NCBI GenBank assembly: GCA_022572355.1
Contig: JACZWC010000039.1
Location: 1-46,123, forward strand
Direction of reading: 5' to 3'
From: Bacteroidota bacterium
GTDB lineage: Bacteria; Bacteroidota; Bacteroidia; NORP154
DNA: 46,123 nucleotides
Under the pieces are notes generated by a model, which saw only the letters and a program-made list of their open reading frames with translations, had not been told where the DNA came from and did no database searches. Positions 17,701 to 27,280 of this stretch are shown here, piece by piece. How positions within the stretch are numbered: the first letter of the stretch is position 1; each line of letters begins with the position of its first letter. Position numbers and translations under genes: made by a program.

Positions 17701-18202
17701 CTTTAATACCAGCATGAATTCACTCGCATGGTTATGGGGTTTTGGAGATGGAAGCCCCACGACAACAGTGGAGCATCCCACACATACTTATGTAGATACA
17801 GGAACCTATACGGTAATCCTCACATCAACAAATTACAATTGTAGCGATGCCACAACCGGAATAATTGTGGTAATCGACACGAAGATTCCACCTGAAGATA
17901 CAACTGGCACTCCTGATACAACAGCCATACATGAGATCAGCTCCAGAGGTCCTGCGGCTACCCTCAACGTATTTCCCAATCCCAATAGAGGTGCGTTTAC
18001 CATAGAAGCATATCTGGAATATGACGAAGATTTTACGATAGAAATTTATAGCCTTGTTGGCGAGAGAATTTTGATAGATCTTGTCTTTTCTAAACAGTGG
18101 TATAGAAACGACCTCAACCTTTCGTATCTCAATAAAGGCATCTACTTGGTGAGGCTGAGTTCAAAATCCGGAAGCCAAACCAAGAAAGTAATTATTCAGT
18201 AA
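14729..18202 (+). CDS. T9SS-secreted beta-helix protein with glycine-rich insertions, Ig/PKD modules and type A sorting domain (paralogue 1)
   Basis: About 1157 residues. Order: signal peptide (1 to about 24); parallel beta-helix start with GTKSNPASLAFGLTL and DVTLEGGF; glycine-rich region about 171-472 with two polyglycine blocks either side of a Cys-containing loop, then a return to a helix-like turn (FAIYLWNNG.NGKIRDC); a beta domain; one Ig-like and three related repeats of about 75 residues beginning near TSIC/KTFC (about 580-880); two PKD domains (WNFGD, WGFGD) at about 886-1050; type A T9SS sorting domain (VFPNPNRGAF to the end). It should be exported by Sec and T9SS and anchored at the cell surface or released. 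I start at ATG 14729 because AAGGGAG lies upstream of it; ATG 14708 would add seven residues before the signal peptide. It is the first of three tandem paralogues. Confidence 0.88.
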   Translation: MMKSLCISVITLALIGYTLQAGAKECGYVYVSPTGASGGTTGTKSNPASLAFGLTLTSSSNDIVRLASGTYNFSSAFDMISDVTLEGGFNSTTWIKSNATPTIFHRDNSNILPSPNRLVAINCIAISNFRILDITVNLDDAVGDGVSTYGIYVNGCSNYTLSRCLINTGNASDGFQGAVGLQGMSGAAGTNGESGTEMGDCCRLGGFGASGSFSGSNPGGDAGLGAKRPLFGVDTIFGLCYADDFRTEDGYVGYPGQGMGGSAGGIAGVGLCEATYIDSVCQAQPTNHGGVGGDGNTGYNGLNGLQGTASHTGGFYVPGTGTIGVQGVHGGGGGGGGGGGAKGCEPVIVDPFTCDTVFWSWGTGGGGGGGGEGGQGGFPGEGGLGGGGTFAIYLWNNGINGKIRDCLVNAGAAGAAGPGGFGGTGGFGGLYGLGGTTGAHVVDSTLSCNAGQGGNGGLGGAGGIGGDGGTGSAGISISIFQDTAGSPALISNAYNPFEPQITVDFSGCSNSNIFFSTTATGNINWIFGFGANPPGSAVASDTVQYDSGALGFRTITLIVDGVPYSYANYITLNIDFTPPEIDVTALTVCAGDAINISTSSTADSYAWTIPGGSVPTSNLQSPGSVTFSTPGTYTIDLVTTSCCGTSYTEVEIEVISSVTLDLGADTSICYTDPLPVFTAMNPGATYAWTLNGNSTGGNTQILQASLPGTYGVTVTYGSCSSSDEIEFQIYTSLSVDIGGDTSICVNDPFPLLDAGIPSMASYLWTIDGNPIGTNSQFLQTTIPGLYAVTLTSVTGCMGGDSLQLSISEPTVSLGSNKTFCDNEPYPILNAGNPGSTYQWFLNGSPVGTNSQTHQSTSAGVYSVIISNQYGCVAGDSITLTVLATLNGAFTIPGTTTVGTTVTFTDNSSPAPSMWIWNFGDNSPNDTNQNTTHAYTVAGEYPIFLIVGNGVCSDTVITTIDVLNDCSSFPLTAGFTPTIDTIDLAGLGIATFFNTSMNSLAWLWGFGDGSPTTTVEHPTHTYVDTGTYTVILTSTNYNCSDATTGIIVVIDTKIPPEDTTGTPDTTAIHEISSRGPAATLNVFPNPNRGAFTIEAYLEYDEDFTIEIYSLVGERILIDLVFSKQWYRNDLNLSYLNKGIYLVRLSSKSGSQTKKVIIQ
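15711..15844 (+). repeat. GGC/GGT triplet tracts coding for polyglycine
   Basis: Two tracts (15717-15748 and 15820-15840) are almost pure GGC/GGT triplets inside paralogue 1; similar but more mixed tracts occur in paralogues 2 (about 19198-19226) and 3 (about 22484-22510). Length changes by whole triplets would keep the frame. Confidence 0.7.
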
Positions 18203-18209
18203 GAAGATC

Positions 18210-21200
18210 TTGAATTACCTGTTAAAAATACGACCCTTAGCGAACACACTTTCAGTGATAGTGATGCTGTTTGCACACGGTAATGCACTTGCCCAGCAAT
18301 GTAACATTGTATACGTAACTCCTGGTGGAGCAACGAGTGGTGTGGCCGGAACCAAGGGAAATCCTGCCAATTTAACCTATGGGCTGTCGCTTGCAAATTC
18401 GGCCAACAACCAGGTGTACATGGCAGCTGGAACATATATCGCCTATAGTGCTGTTATCATGAAAAGCGATATAACACTAGAGGGTGGATTTGATGCGATA
18501 ACTTGGGAAAAGAGCAATGCTACCGCCACAATAATATACCGAGACAACTCAAATATTGAAAACTCTCCCAGCAGACTCGTGGCTATGTATTGCATGAACC
18601 TGTTCAACTTTAGACTTCAGGATCTGACAATAAGGTGCGCTGACGGTTTTGGGGACGGTACTTCGTCATATGGTGTTTACATAAGCGCGTGTTCTAATTA
18701 CAATATTGTAAGATGTAAAATTATTGCCGGAAATGCTGGAAATGGAGAAAATGGTGCTAATGGGACAAACGGAACCCCAGCTGCCAATGGTTCCCCTGGA
18801 CAAGATGGTGACGAACAGGGCCCTTGTTGTACGGCGGGAGGTGTTGCAGGTTCTGGTTCGTTTCCAGGAAGTTATGCAGGAGGGGATGGCGGAGCTGGTG
18901 GTGACCGTGGTACCGCGAGCTGCTCGTTATGCGGAGATCCACAAGACGCCACTAATGGATACGTTGGGAACCCCGGTCTAGGGCCTGGAGGCGGTGTGCA
19001 GGGCAATGGCGGAGCTAAAATTTTTGTTTGTTTATATCCGGTATCCTGCGCGCGTTCAGCAGCTAACGACGGACAAAGTGGAGTAGCTGGCACGAATGGC
19101 TTGCCTGGCGCTTCGGGCACGGATGGGGCAGGTCAGCATATCGGCGGCTTTTTTGTACCACAATTCGGCACCGTTGGAACCGCAGGAACTCATGGTTCCG
19201 GCGGCGGCGGAGGTGGTGGTGGTGGCTCACTAGGCGGAATCCCCTATGACTGTCTCTTTGGATTACCTCCAAACTGGAACGGCTCAGGAGCCGGCGGCGG
19301 TGGAGGTGGAGAAGGTGGAGAAGGCGCTCTTCAAGGTTTAGGAGGCACAGGCGGAGGGGCGTCCTTTGCGGTTTATCTCAACAATAACGGCGCAAATGGA
19401 TTGATTCAGGATTGCCAGCTCACTGTAGGAAATCCTGGTTTGGGTGGCCTGGGCGGCGCTGGTGGAGTAGGTGGCCCCGGTGGTTTCAGCGGGCCTGGCG
19501 GCGGGCAAGCTAACTGTAGTATTGGCGCTGGGGGTAATGGGGGCCTTGGCGGAGCAGGCGGCGATGGAGGGGCAGGAGGAAAGGGTTCACAAGGTGTTGC
19601 CAACAAACTTTATGAAGATCCATCTGGGGTACCGGTGGGTTATTTTGATATCAATAGCCTTCAGCAACCATTTGTTTATGTGAAATTCTCAGGATGCACA
19701 GATGCACCGGTTGAGTTTTATACCAATGCAACCGGAACCATAGAATGGTTTTTTGGAGCAGGATCAGTGCCGTCCAACACTATTGGAAGCCCTTCCGTTG
19801 CAACTTACACCACAACTGGAAGGAAGACTTTTACCATGGTGGTTAATGGCATTCCTTATACTTACTCCGATTTCATCGACATATTTAGTACCGGAGCAGG
19901 TTTAAATCCAACTATCACACCCATAACTCCAGATACACTTTGTGCTGGTGATATCGGATCTTTCATCAGCACTGTTACAGCTGCGGACTACACCTGGTAT
20001 GTCATTCGGGACACAATGGTGGATACCTTTTCAGGACCCGGACTGCTATCCATGTCATATATATTTGACTCAGTTGGTACTTATACCATTATCCTTGAAA
20101 CAAGAAATACCTGTTGTGGTGTGTCTTTTCCAGACACCTTTACGGTGACGGTAAATCCAATTATTCAACCGACAATTGCCATACAGTCCAGCGACACCAG
20201 CAACACGGTCTGCGATGGGACAACACTAACATTCAGTGCATCAGCCAATAATGTAACGAACCCTGTATACGCTTGGTTTGTAAATGGGCTGCCTGTAGGA
20301 TCTAATAGTCCGACCTATTCTACTTCTACACTTGTGGACGGCGATGTGATCACTGCTACTGTTATGACCACCACCGGCTGCTCCATCGGTTTATCTGACT
20401 CCTCTAATTCGATCTCGGTAACGGTCGTTGGAATTCCTGCGGTAACATGCACCGCAGACACATTTATAACAGGATTACCAACCTACTTTACGTCGACTGT
20501 CACATCTGGTGGAATTTCACCATTTACGTATATATGGGATTTTGGAGATCAAACAATGGGAGCCGGTGATTCCGTGGCACACATTTATTTGTCCCCGGGA
20601 GTATACGATGTACAAGTAGACGTAGTTGATGCCAATGGATGTCCGGGAACCTGCAACAGCGTGGTAACGATTTACAGTTTATTGTCTGCGGCTTATACCG
20701 CGTCTGTTTACAATGGCTGTGCACCGCTAACAGTCGACTTTACCAATCAAAGCACAAACGCGGTAACCTATTTATGGGAGTTCGGTGACGGCAGCACAAT
20801 GGCATCAACCAGTACCGCTACTGTCAGCTACACATATACGAACCCCGGTACTTACAATGTAGTGCTTCATGCGTATGGAGCCTCTGGCAATGACAGTGCA
20901 TCAGTTACAGGTCAGGTAATGGTACTACCCAGTCCTGTTGCGAATTTCCAGGGATATCCGCAAGTAATATCAACGCTGGGAGACACTGTATTTTTCGGTG
21001 ACAATTCGCTAGACGCCTGGATGTGGCAATGGGACTTTGGAGACCCTGCTTCAGGCGTAAACAATAGCTCAACAATCCAAAATCCGGCTCATTTTTATGC
21101 ACTTGATGGCAGCTACACGGTTTCTTTGGTGGTGACAAATGCATTTGGATGCAGCGATAGCGTGACGAAGCCAAACTTTATAGTGATTAAAATTGATACC

Positions 21201-21500
21201 GGCGGTGGTGTTTATATAACACCTCAAACAATAGGCCTGAATACCATTACGATCTTTCCCAATCCAGTGGTCTCTGAACTGAATGTAGTTGTTGAAGTAG
21301 AAAATCCAGGAACACTTGAAATTGCAATGATCAACATGAATGGACAACTCGTCAGGAAATTTTCGAGCGAACGAATACAAAAGGGTACGACCAGGCTTAC
21401 CTATTACCTGGGTGATGGGCGCCTAAATAAGGGGTTATACTTTCTAGACGTGAATTACAACGGAAAGCATTATTACAAAAAGATTATTCTAACGCCATGA
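18210..21500 (+). CDS. T9SS-secreted beta-helix protein with glycine-rich insertions, PKD modules and type A sorting domain (paralogue 2)
   Basis: 1096 residues with the same plan as its left neighbour. Order: signal peptide ending NALAQ (1-29); beta-helix start with YVTPGGATSGVAGTKGNPA and DITLEGGF; glycine-rich region about 175-462 with two polyglycine blocks; Ig-like modules; three PKD domains (WDFGD, WEFGD, WDFGD) at about 744-994; type A sorting domain from about 1009 (IFPNPVVSELN onward). The start is TTG at 18210, 7 bp after the previous stop; the next in-frame ATG (18262) would remove the charged start of the signal peptide. Its last four bases overlap the next gene. The spacing implies one operon for the three paralogues. 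The ligand or function is unknown; surface adhesion is likely by analogy. Confidence 0.87.
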   Translation: MNYLLKIRPLANTLSVIVMLFAHGNALAQQCNIVYVTPGGATSGVAGTKGNPANLTYGLSLANSANNQVYMAAGTYIAYSAVIMKSDITLEGGFDAITWEKSNATATIIYRDNSNIENSPSRLVAMYCMNLFNFRLQDLTIRCADGFGDGTSSYGVYISACSNYNIVRCKIIAGNAGNGENGANGTNGTPAANGSPGQDGDEQGPCCTAGGVAGSGSFPGSYAGGDGGAGGDRGTASCSLCGDPQDATNGYVGNPGLGPGGGVQGNGGAKIFVCLYPVSCARSAANDGQSGVAGTNGLPGASGTDGAGQHIGGFFVPQFGTVGTAGTHGSGGGGGGGGGSLGGIPYDCLFGLPPNWNGSGAGGGGGGEGGEGALQGLGGTGGGASFAVYLNNNGANGLIQDCQLTVGNPGLGGLGGAGGVGGPGGFSGPGGGQANCSIGAGGNGGLGGAGGDGGAGGKGSQGVANKLYEDPSGVPVGYFDINSLQQPFVYVKFSGCTDAPVEFYTNATGTIEWFFGAGSVPSNTIGSPSVATYTTTGRKTFTMVVNGIPYTYSDFIDIFSTGAGLNPTITPITPDTLCAGDIGSFISTVTAADYTWYVIRDTMVDTFSGPGLLSMSYIFDSVGTYTIILETRNTCCGVSFPDTFTVTVNPIIQPTIAIQSSDTSNTVCDGTTLTFSASANNVTNPVYAWFVNGLPVGSNSPTYSTSTLVDGDVITATVMTTTGCSIGLSDSSNSISVTVVGIPAVTCTADTFITGLPTYFTSTVTSGGISPFTYIWDFGDQTMGAGDSVAHIYLSPGVYDVQVDVVDANGCPGTCNSVVTIYSLLSAAYTASVYNGCAPLTVDFTNQSTNAVTYLWEFGDGSTMASTSTATVSYTYTNPGTYNVVLHAYGASGNDSASVTGQVMVLPSPVANFQGYPQVISTLGDTVFFGDNSLDAWMWQWDFGDPASGVNNSSTIQNPAHFYALDGSYTVSLVVTNAFGCSDSVTKPNFIVIKIDTGGGVYITPQTIGLNTITIFPNPVVSELNVVVEVENPGTLEIAMINMNGQLVRKFSSERIQKGTTRLTYYLGDGRLNKGLYFLDVNYNGKHYYKKIILTP

Positions 21501-24500
21501 GTATTCTAAGACTAAGAATCTTTATGTCCTTCATGGTAATCATCCCCTTGGTGTTGCTAATTGGTAACACCATGGCACAAGAATGCAGTATCATCTACGT
21601 AACACCTGGTGGTGTTGGCAGTGGTGTAGCGGGCACCAAAGCCAATCCGGCCAGCTTAATATATGGTTTATCCCTTGCCACCCCTACGGATAATCAAATA
21701 TGGCTGGCTTCCGGTAGTTATTCGATTTCGACTACGCTTTTTATGATCAGTGATGTAACGGTTGAGGGGGGGTTTGACCCTGTTACCTGGATAAAGACCA
21801 ACCTGGTGCCCAGTGTAATATATCGAGACAATGCCAATATGCAAACTCTTCCGAACAGACTTGTTGCTGTAGAATGCACTGGAATCAGCAATTTTAGGTT
21901 GCAGGACCTAACCATTAACGTTGCCGGTGGCCTGGGCGATGGAGTTTCAGTTTATGGAGTTCATCTTGACGGTTGTTCAAATTATTCTATAACAAGGTGC
22001 ATTATTACTACTGGAAATGCGACAGACGGACTACAAGGTGGGCCGGGTATAGGTGGGATCTCCGGTGCGAATGGCACACCTGGTCAAGGTGGTGATGCTA
22101 ACGGTGGATGTTGTACGGCCGGTGGTGGGGGTGGATCAGGATCCTTTCCCGGCAGTTTTGCCGGTGGTGCCGGTGGCGATGGCGGAGCCCGTGGAACGGG
22201 AACAGCACTCTGCTTTGGAAGCGGAAATACTGCTCCAGATGGCCTTGATGGTGTAGCTGGGCAAGGCCCAGGAGGAGGAGGATTTGGAACTGGAGGCGCA
22301 GGATATTGTCAACCAATATGTGTTTCTATTGGTTGTGATGCCGGCCCGGCAAATGCAGGAACAAACGGTGTGGATGGGTTGAATGGCGCTAACGGATTGG
22401 ATGGGACGGTTGGTACTCCTGCATTTGGAAATTATTTTATCAATGGCGACGGACTGGTCGGCCAAACGGGTGTACATGGCTCCGGCGGCGGGGGCGGGGG
22501 AGGCGGTGGCTCTCAGGGTTGTTTGTGGTCTCTATTTGGAAATTACAATGGCGCTGGCGCTGGCGGCGGCGGCGGCGGTGAAGGGGGACAAGGAGGCTAT
22601 GGTGCCACAGGCGGAACAGGTGGAGGTGGCTCTTTTCCAATTTACATTTTTAACAATTTGGTAGGCTCCGAAGTGAAAGATTGCAACTTATCTTCCGGAC
22701 TTCAAGGACTGGGAGGCCTGGGTGGTGTTCCTGGCGGATTGGGTGGCGGAGGCGGTATTGGAGCAATTAGTACTTCATCAAACTGCGACCTGGGAGATCC
22801 CGGTGACGGTGGTGACGGTGGCTTAGGCGGTATGGGAGGAAACGGAGGTAATGGATCTCCAGGAGTAAGCTTTCCGCTGTATGAAGACCCCTTGGGGCTG
22901 GCAGCAGCCCAATCTGATATGCGGAGCCAGGTAGAACCCCAGATATTCGTAAAAAATACAGGATGCACATGGTCGGACGTTGAGTTTTACACCAATGCCT
23001 CAGGAATAATCGTTTGGTACTTCGATGGTGGTGCCTTGCCTCTAAGCGCCACTGGAGACTCAGCTGTGATTCAGTACTCCTCAATGGGACGACATACGAT
23101 CACCTTGGTGGTAGATGGAGTTCCCTATATTTTCACAGATTTTGTCGGAATCTTTAGTGATGGATTGATACCGATCATAACATCTGCTGATTCCGTTACA
23201 TGTCCTGGAACAAGCGCTACATTCACCAGCTCTATTACCAATGCGACCAACTACGATTGGGTAGTCTATGATAATCCACCGGTTACTTTCTCGGGCGCCG
23301 GTATTACGACTATTAACCATACGTTCGCCGACACTGGAACTTACGAGATTACCCTGCAAACCACTTCAATCTGTTGTGGAAGGTCAAAGATTGACACGTT
23401 TGAAGTTATCGTTGCTCCTCTTCTCACCCCAATAGTTTATGTGTCTGTCACCTCTGCGGCTATCTGTGCCGGTGATCAAACAACTTTTGGGGCCGTACCC
23501 ATAAATGGAGGAACCAATCCCATTTACCAGTGGTTGGTCAATGGTTTACCGGCCGGATCTAATACCAATACTTTTATCTCTTCTTCCCTTTCTGATGGAG
23601 ATATTATCACCTGCTTTATGATAAGCAATTATCCCTGTGCAGTGCCCATAGACGCAACCTCGCTGCCAATCACAATTGAAGTAAATCCATTGCCTGTGGT
23701 GACATGTTCAGTAGGCAACGTCTATTTAGGTGCATTTACAAATTTCGACGCTACACTTTCAACGGGCACCGCTCCATTTACTTATGCCTGGGAATTTGGA
23801 GATGGCGGCATTGACACAGGTGCAACAACCTCCCATTATTACGGGAGCACGGGGTCATATTCATACACGGTAACGGTCACTGATTCTAACGGATGCGTTG
23901 GCATTTGCTCTGACGTTCTGCAGATTGTTGTGGCGCCATCTGTGGAAGCAGGTTATACGAGCAATACGATCCCTGCATGCGATAGCTCAACCGTTACGTT
24001 TACGGATACAAGCCTTGGCAACCCGGTTACCTGGTACTGGGATTTTGGGGATGGTGTAACCATTGGGCCCGGAAGCGGTACCATAACAGGTATGCCCAAT
24101 ACTTCAGGAACCTTTGATAATCCAACCCATGTATATACCTACACCATGCCTGGCGTATATAATGTTACGTTGGTAGCGTCAAACGGGGTTTATGCAGACA
24201 CCGTTCTTTATCCGAATTACGTGGTCGTTAAACTCTCACCAATTGCAGGGATAACTTCTTTAGATACTTCAGGGTGCACATCGATCAACACGCAGTTCAG
24301 AGATGCTTCACCAGGCGGATTTTGGTTTCTATGGGATTTTGACGATGCCAGCAGTTCTACACAACAAAATCCGAGTCATAGTTACGCAGCTGTAGGTACC
24401 TATAGTGTGACGATAACGGTTTGGAATCAAGACAGTACCTGCTTCGATGCAGCGTCGATGAACATCAATGTTTATGAAACACCCTTTGCCGCTTTTATGA

Positions 24501-25267
24501 GGGATACGGCCTGCTCATCGATTCCAATTCAGTACACAAATCTGTCATTTGTGACAGGAAATTCTACAATTACAGGCTATGAATGGGATTTTGGGGATGG
24601 GACAGACAGCATTACTGATGTTGACCCAATTCACACATTTGATCCCGGAGGAACGTATTATACCAACATGATCGTAACCAGTAATTTTGGATGCAAGGAC
24701 ACTGCATTTGATACGATATTAATATATCCAAAACCAGATGTGATGTTCGATGCCGTGCCAGATAGCGTCACCATACTCAATCCTGAAATAACATTCACGG
24801 ATGAAACAATATCTGACAGCATTGCTACCTGGAACTGGCAGTTCGGTGATGGAGATTCATCAAGTATTAAAAATCCAGTTCACGAATATTTGGACACGGG
24901 CACTTATAACATTCTACTAACCATTACAGACACAAATGGTTGTTTCGATACCGTTTCACATAGAATTGAAATACTCCCAGACTATATATTCTTCATTCCC
25001 AACACCTTCACTCCAAATGCTGATGGGATTAATGAACTGTTCATACCCAAGGCAATCGGACTCAATGAAGTGGGATACAATTTTTATATTTTTACCAGGT
25101 GGGGTGATGCCATATTTCATACTGACGACATTAATGTAGGATGGACTGGCCTGGCAAATAACGGCACAAAGCTCGCCCAAACGGGCGTTTACGTGTGGCT
25201 GGTGCTCTCTAAAGACCTGATGGGAATAAACCATCAATATACCGGTCACGTAACCCTAATGAGATAA
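21497..25267 (+). CDS. T9SS-secreted beta-helix protein with glycine-rich insertions, five PKD modules and type B sorting domain (paralogue 3)
   Basis: 1256 residues. Order: signal peptide ending NTMAQ (1-27); the shared beta-helix start (YVTPGGVGSGVAGTKANPA, DVTVEGGF); glycine-rich region about 175-456; Ig-like modules; five PKD domains (WEFGD, WDFGD, WDFDD, WDFGD, WQFGD) at about 735-1150. Unlike the other two it ends in a gliding motility-associated (type B, CHU_C-like) sorting domain, FFIPNTFTPNADGINELFIP through the final Arg. Type B substrates follow a different attachment route from type A ones, so this member may be surface-assembled differently. The ATG overlaps the previous stop as ATGA, so translation is coupled. 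Confidence 0.88.
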   Translation: MSILRLRIFMSFMVIIPLVLLIGNTMAQECSIIYVTPGGVGSGVAGTKANPASLIYGLSLATPTDNQIWLASGSYSISTTLFMISDVTVEGGFDPVTWIKTNLVPSVIYRDNANMQTLPNRLVAVECTGISNFRLQDLTINVAGGLGDGVSVYGVHLDGCSNYSITRCIITTGNATDGLQGGPGIGGISGANGTPGQGGDANGGCCTAGGGGGSGSFPGSFAGGAGGDGGARGTGTALCFGSGNTAPDGLDGVAGQGPGGGGFGTGGAGYCQPICVSIGCDAGPANAGTNGVDGLNGANGLDGTVGTPAFGNYFINGDGLVGQTGVHGSGGGGGGGGGSQGCLWSLFGNYNGAGAGGGGGGEGGQGGYGATGGTGGGGSFPIYIFNNLVGSEVKDCNLSSGLQGLGGLGGVPGGLGGGGGIGAISTSSNCDLGDPGDGGDGGLGGMGGNGGNGSPGVSFPLYEDPLGLAAAQSDMRSQVEPQIFVKNTGCTWSDVEFYTNASGIIVWYFDGGALPLSATGDSAVIQYSSMGRHTITLVVDGVPYIFTDFVGIFSDGLIPIITSADSVTCPGTSATFTSSITNATNYDWVVYDNPPVTFSGAGITTINHTFADTGTYEITLQTTSICCGRSKIDTFEVIVAPLLTPIVYVSVTSAAICAGDQTTFGAVPINGGTNPIYQWLVNGLPAGSNTNTFISSSLSDGDIITCFMISNYPCAVPIDATSLPITIEVNPLPVVTCSVGNVYLGAFTNFDATLSTGTAPFTYAWEFGDGGIDTGATTSHYYGSTGSYSYTVTVTDSNGCVGICSDVLQIVVAPSVEAGYTSNTIPACDSSTVTFTDTSLGNPVTWYWDFGDGVTIGPGSGTITGMPNTSGTFDNPTHVYTYTMPGVYNVTLVASNGVYADTVLYPNYVVVKLSPIAGITSLDTSGCTSINTQFRDASPGGFWFLWDFDDASSSTQQNPSHSYAAVGTYSVTITVWNQDSTCFDAASMNINVYETPFAAFMRDTACSSIPIQYTNLSFVTGNSTITGYEWDFGDGTDSITDVDPIHTFDPGGTYYTNMIVTSNFGCKDTAFDTILIYPKPDVMFDAVPDSVTILNPEITFTDETISDSIATWNWQFGDGDSSSIKNPVHEYLDTGTYNILLTITDTNGCFDTVSHRIEILPDYIFFIPNTFTPNADGINELFIPKAIGLNEVGYNFYIFTRWGDAIFHTDDINVGWTGLANNGTKLAQTGVYVWLVLSKDLMGINHQYTGHVTLMR

Positions 25268-25280
25268 AAATAGATTTATT

Positions 25281-25610
25281 ATGGAAGAAGAAAAGATCTA
25301 TAAGAATTTTGAAGAGTTTTACCCTTATTACCTAAAAGAACATACCAAATTAGGAACCCGGGTAACTCACTTCATTGGCACCTCGCTGTTTTTTGTATTT
25401 CTGGTAATGGCGATCGTTAAACTCGATCCCATGTATCTGCTGCCAACTGTTATCGTTCCCTATGCCTTTGCATGGGTTGGCCATTTTTTCATCGAAAAGA
25501 ACAAGCCGGCAACTTTCCAATATCCCGGTATGTCCTTGCGAGGAGATTTCACCCTTTACTTTCATATTCTTGCAGGTAAAGAGGGGTTTACCGGATCAAA
25601 AGAAGACTAA
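25281..25610 (+). CDS. Mpo1-like (DUF962, YGL010w-type) membrane protein
   Basis: A 109-residue membrane protein of the DUF962 family. The N-terminal FEEFYPYYLKEHTKLGTRVT then HFIGT and the later GHFFIEKNKPATFQYP carry the conserved histidines; SLRGDFTLY follows. The yeast member Mpo1 is an Fe(II) dioxygenase for alpha-oxidation of 2-hydroxy fatty acids, and the ligand-type histidines are present here (about H20, H31 and H68). The bacterial substrate is unknown. Two hydrophobic segments are visible (about 34-47 and 50-68). It follows the third large paralogue after 13 bp. Its stop overlaps the stop of the convergent protease gene in the bases CTAA. Confidence 0.85.
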   Translation: MEEEKIYKNFEEFYPYYLKEHTKLGTRVTHFIGTSLFFVFLVMAIVKLDPMYLLPTVIVPYAFAWVGHFFIEKNKPATFQYPGMSLRGDFTLYFHILAGKEGFTGSKED

Positions 25611-27280
25611 TAGAGAACCACTCGGGAAGAAAATATATTCTCAGTGCTCTCAATTCGAATTATATAAAAACCAGGCCGGACAGCTTCCAGGTTCAGCCCC
25701 ATTTTTTCGGACACCCGTACATTCTGTATGCTCCATACCTCCTGTCCCATTGTATTATACAGCCTAATGTTTACCAATTCTCCGCCAATCCCTTCTATTG
25801 TCAATGATGATTTCGTCGGATTGGGATAAACCAAAATTTCCTCTAGTTCAATGTTGCGTTCAACACCAACGTATTTTGTATAGTCACAATTTGATAACAA
25901 CAGCAAGCTGTTATAAATGTTAAGCCTGCCCCCTGTTAGGGTAATGCCTGTCAAATCCGCAATGGAATCCGTTCCGTTGAAAATGTAATCTCTAATTAGA
26001 AGTGCATAATATCCGGGATAGCTCTTGTAATCCACAATAAAATCCGAACATACTGCTGAATATAGGAGCGCTACAGCACCTGCCACATGAGGCGTTGCCA
26101 TAGATGTACCGGTTTTTGTTCCGTAAGTATCATTCGGTTCCGTTGACCAAATCGTAGTTCCCGGTGCCCCCAAATCAATCGTGGCCAGGCCGTACGCTGC
26201 CCCTGGGTTTCTCAGATCATCATCAGTTGTATTGGTAACGGATATCATCCAATCACTGGGGCAAGCAGTAGGGATGTCACTTGTAGAATCAACATTCACA
26301 CCCAGATTCATTGTTGCTCCCGCGCTCAAGATACCAGCTACCCCCAGCGAATCGTAAAAGGCACACCAAATAGGGAAAGAATCCGGTTCGCCAAAGTTGT
26401 TGCCAAATGATGAGTTTGTAGAAACAACAAAAGCCCCAGAGGCCCCGTTCGTTTCGTTATACGTTGCTCTTAATTCAAGAACATATCCATAGGCCTCAAT
26501 CACGGTAGACTCAACTCCGGAAGAGCCCTGTACAGGCATGATTTTCACATTCCAATTTACACCTGCCACGCCAATTCCATTGTTTCCGATTGCACCTGCC
26601 GTTCCAGCTACATGTGTTCCGTGGGTACATGATGTAATATTTCCATCGCTGATGTATGCGTTCCAACCATCATAATCGTCAATGTATCCGTTGCCATCAT
26701 CATCTATGCCGTTATTGGGAATTTCATTTCTGTTTTTCCAATAATCCAGATCCTCATGATTCAAATAAAATCCACAATCAATGACTGCTACGACTATGGT
26801 GTCGCCCATCGCCGTAACTCCTCCGGTGGCGGAATCCCACGCTTGAAGGGCATCTATGTCTGCACCCAACATGCCACCGCTTTGTCCAGTGTTATTCATG
26901 TTCCACAGATCTCCGAACTGAGGATCATTCGGAATTGTATCTCTCTGCTCAATAAAATGGTTGAACTGCGCCGCAAATACATTATTATGACTCTGTAATG
27001 CTGATAGCATTTCATTTTCTTCCATGACAAGTGGGTCAAAACCAACAAGATGAATATTAAGTCTCCTGGAAAGCTGTTTAAGGTGGTGCACCTTTGCGTC
27101 AGTATTCAATGATTCATTGATTCCAGCAAGAACATCACTTACATCCTCCTGGTAATTCAGCTGAATGATCAACTCACCCGGCACATGATCAACCCGTTGT
27201 GCGAAGCATTCAGAGCCAGGAAATATGAGCACTGTGAGCACTGCGCAAATTGTGACTTGCTCTTTTATTAACTCAATCAT
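25607..27280 (-). CDS. Secreted subtilisin-like serine protease (S8) with T9SS type A sorting domain
   Basis: 557 residues. Signal peptide 1 to about 27 (SECFAQ); propeptide about 31-112; S8 catalytic domain with Asp168 (VVAVIDCGF), His in THGTHVAGTAG (about 219) and Ser in GTSMATPHVAGA (about 393); C-terminal T9SS type A domain (ILVYPNPTKSSL to VVLY). It should be an active extracellular or surface endopeptidase. The start is ATG 27280. It overlaps the end of the upstream lipoprotein gene by 8 bp (ATGATTGA), so the two are co-translated. The propeptide, GELIIQLNYQEDVSDVL to FAAQFNHFIEQRDT, resembles the mature part of that lipoprotein. Confidence 0.93.
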   Translation of the reverse strand: MIELIKEQVTICAVLTVLIFPGSECFAQRVDHVPGELIIQLNYQEDVSDVLAGINESLNTDAKVHHLKQLSRRLNIHLVGFDPLVMEENEMLSALQSHNNVFAAQFNHFIEQRDTIPNDPQFGDLWNMNNTGQSGGMLGADIDALQAWDSATGGVTAMGDTIVVAVIDCGFYLNHEDLDYWKNRNEIPNNGIDDDGNGYIDDYDGWNAYISDGNITSCTHGTHVAGTAGAIGNNGIGVAGVNWNVKIMPVQGSSGVESTVIEAYGYVLELRATYNETNGASGAFVVSTNSSFGNNFGEPDSFPIWCAFYDSLGVAGILSAGATMNLGVNVDSTSDIPTACPSDWMISVTNTTDDDLRNPGAAYGLATIDLGAPGTTIWSTEPNDTYGTKTGTSMATPHVAGAVALLYSAVCSDFIVDYKSYPGYYALLIRDYIFNGTDSIADLTGITLTGGRLNIYNSLLLLSNCDYTKYVGVERNIELEEILVYPNPTKSSLTIEGIGGELVNIRLYNTMGQEVWSIQNVRVSEKMGLNLEAVRPGFYIIRIESTENIFSSRVVLY

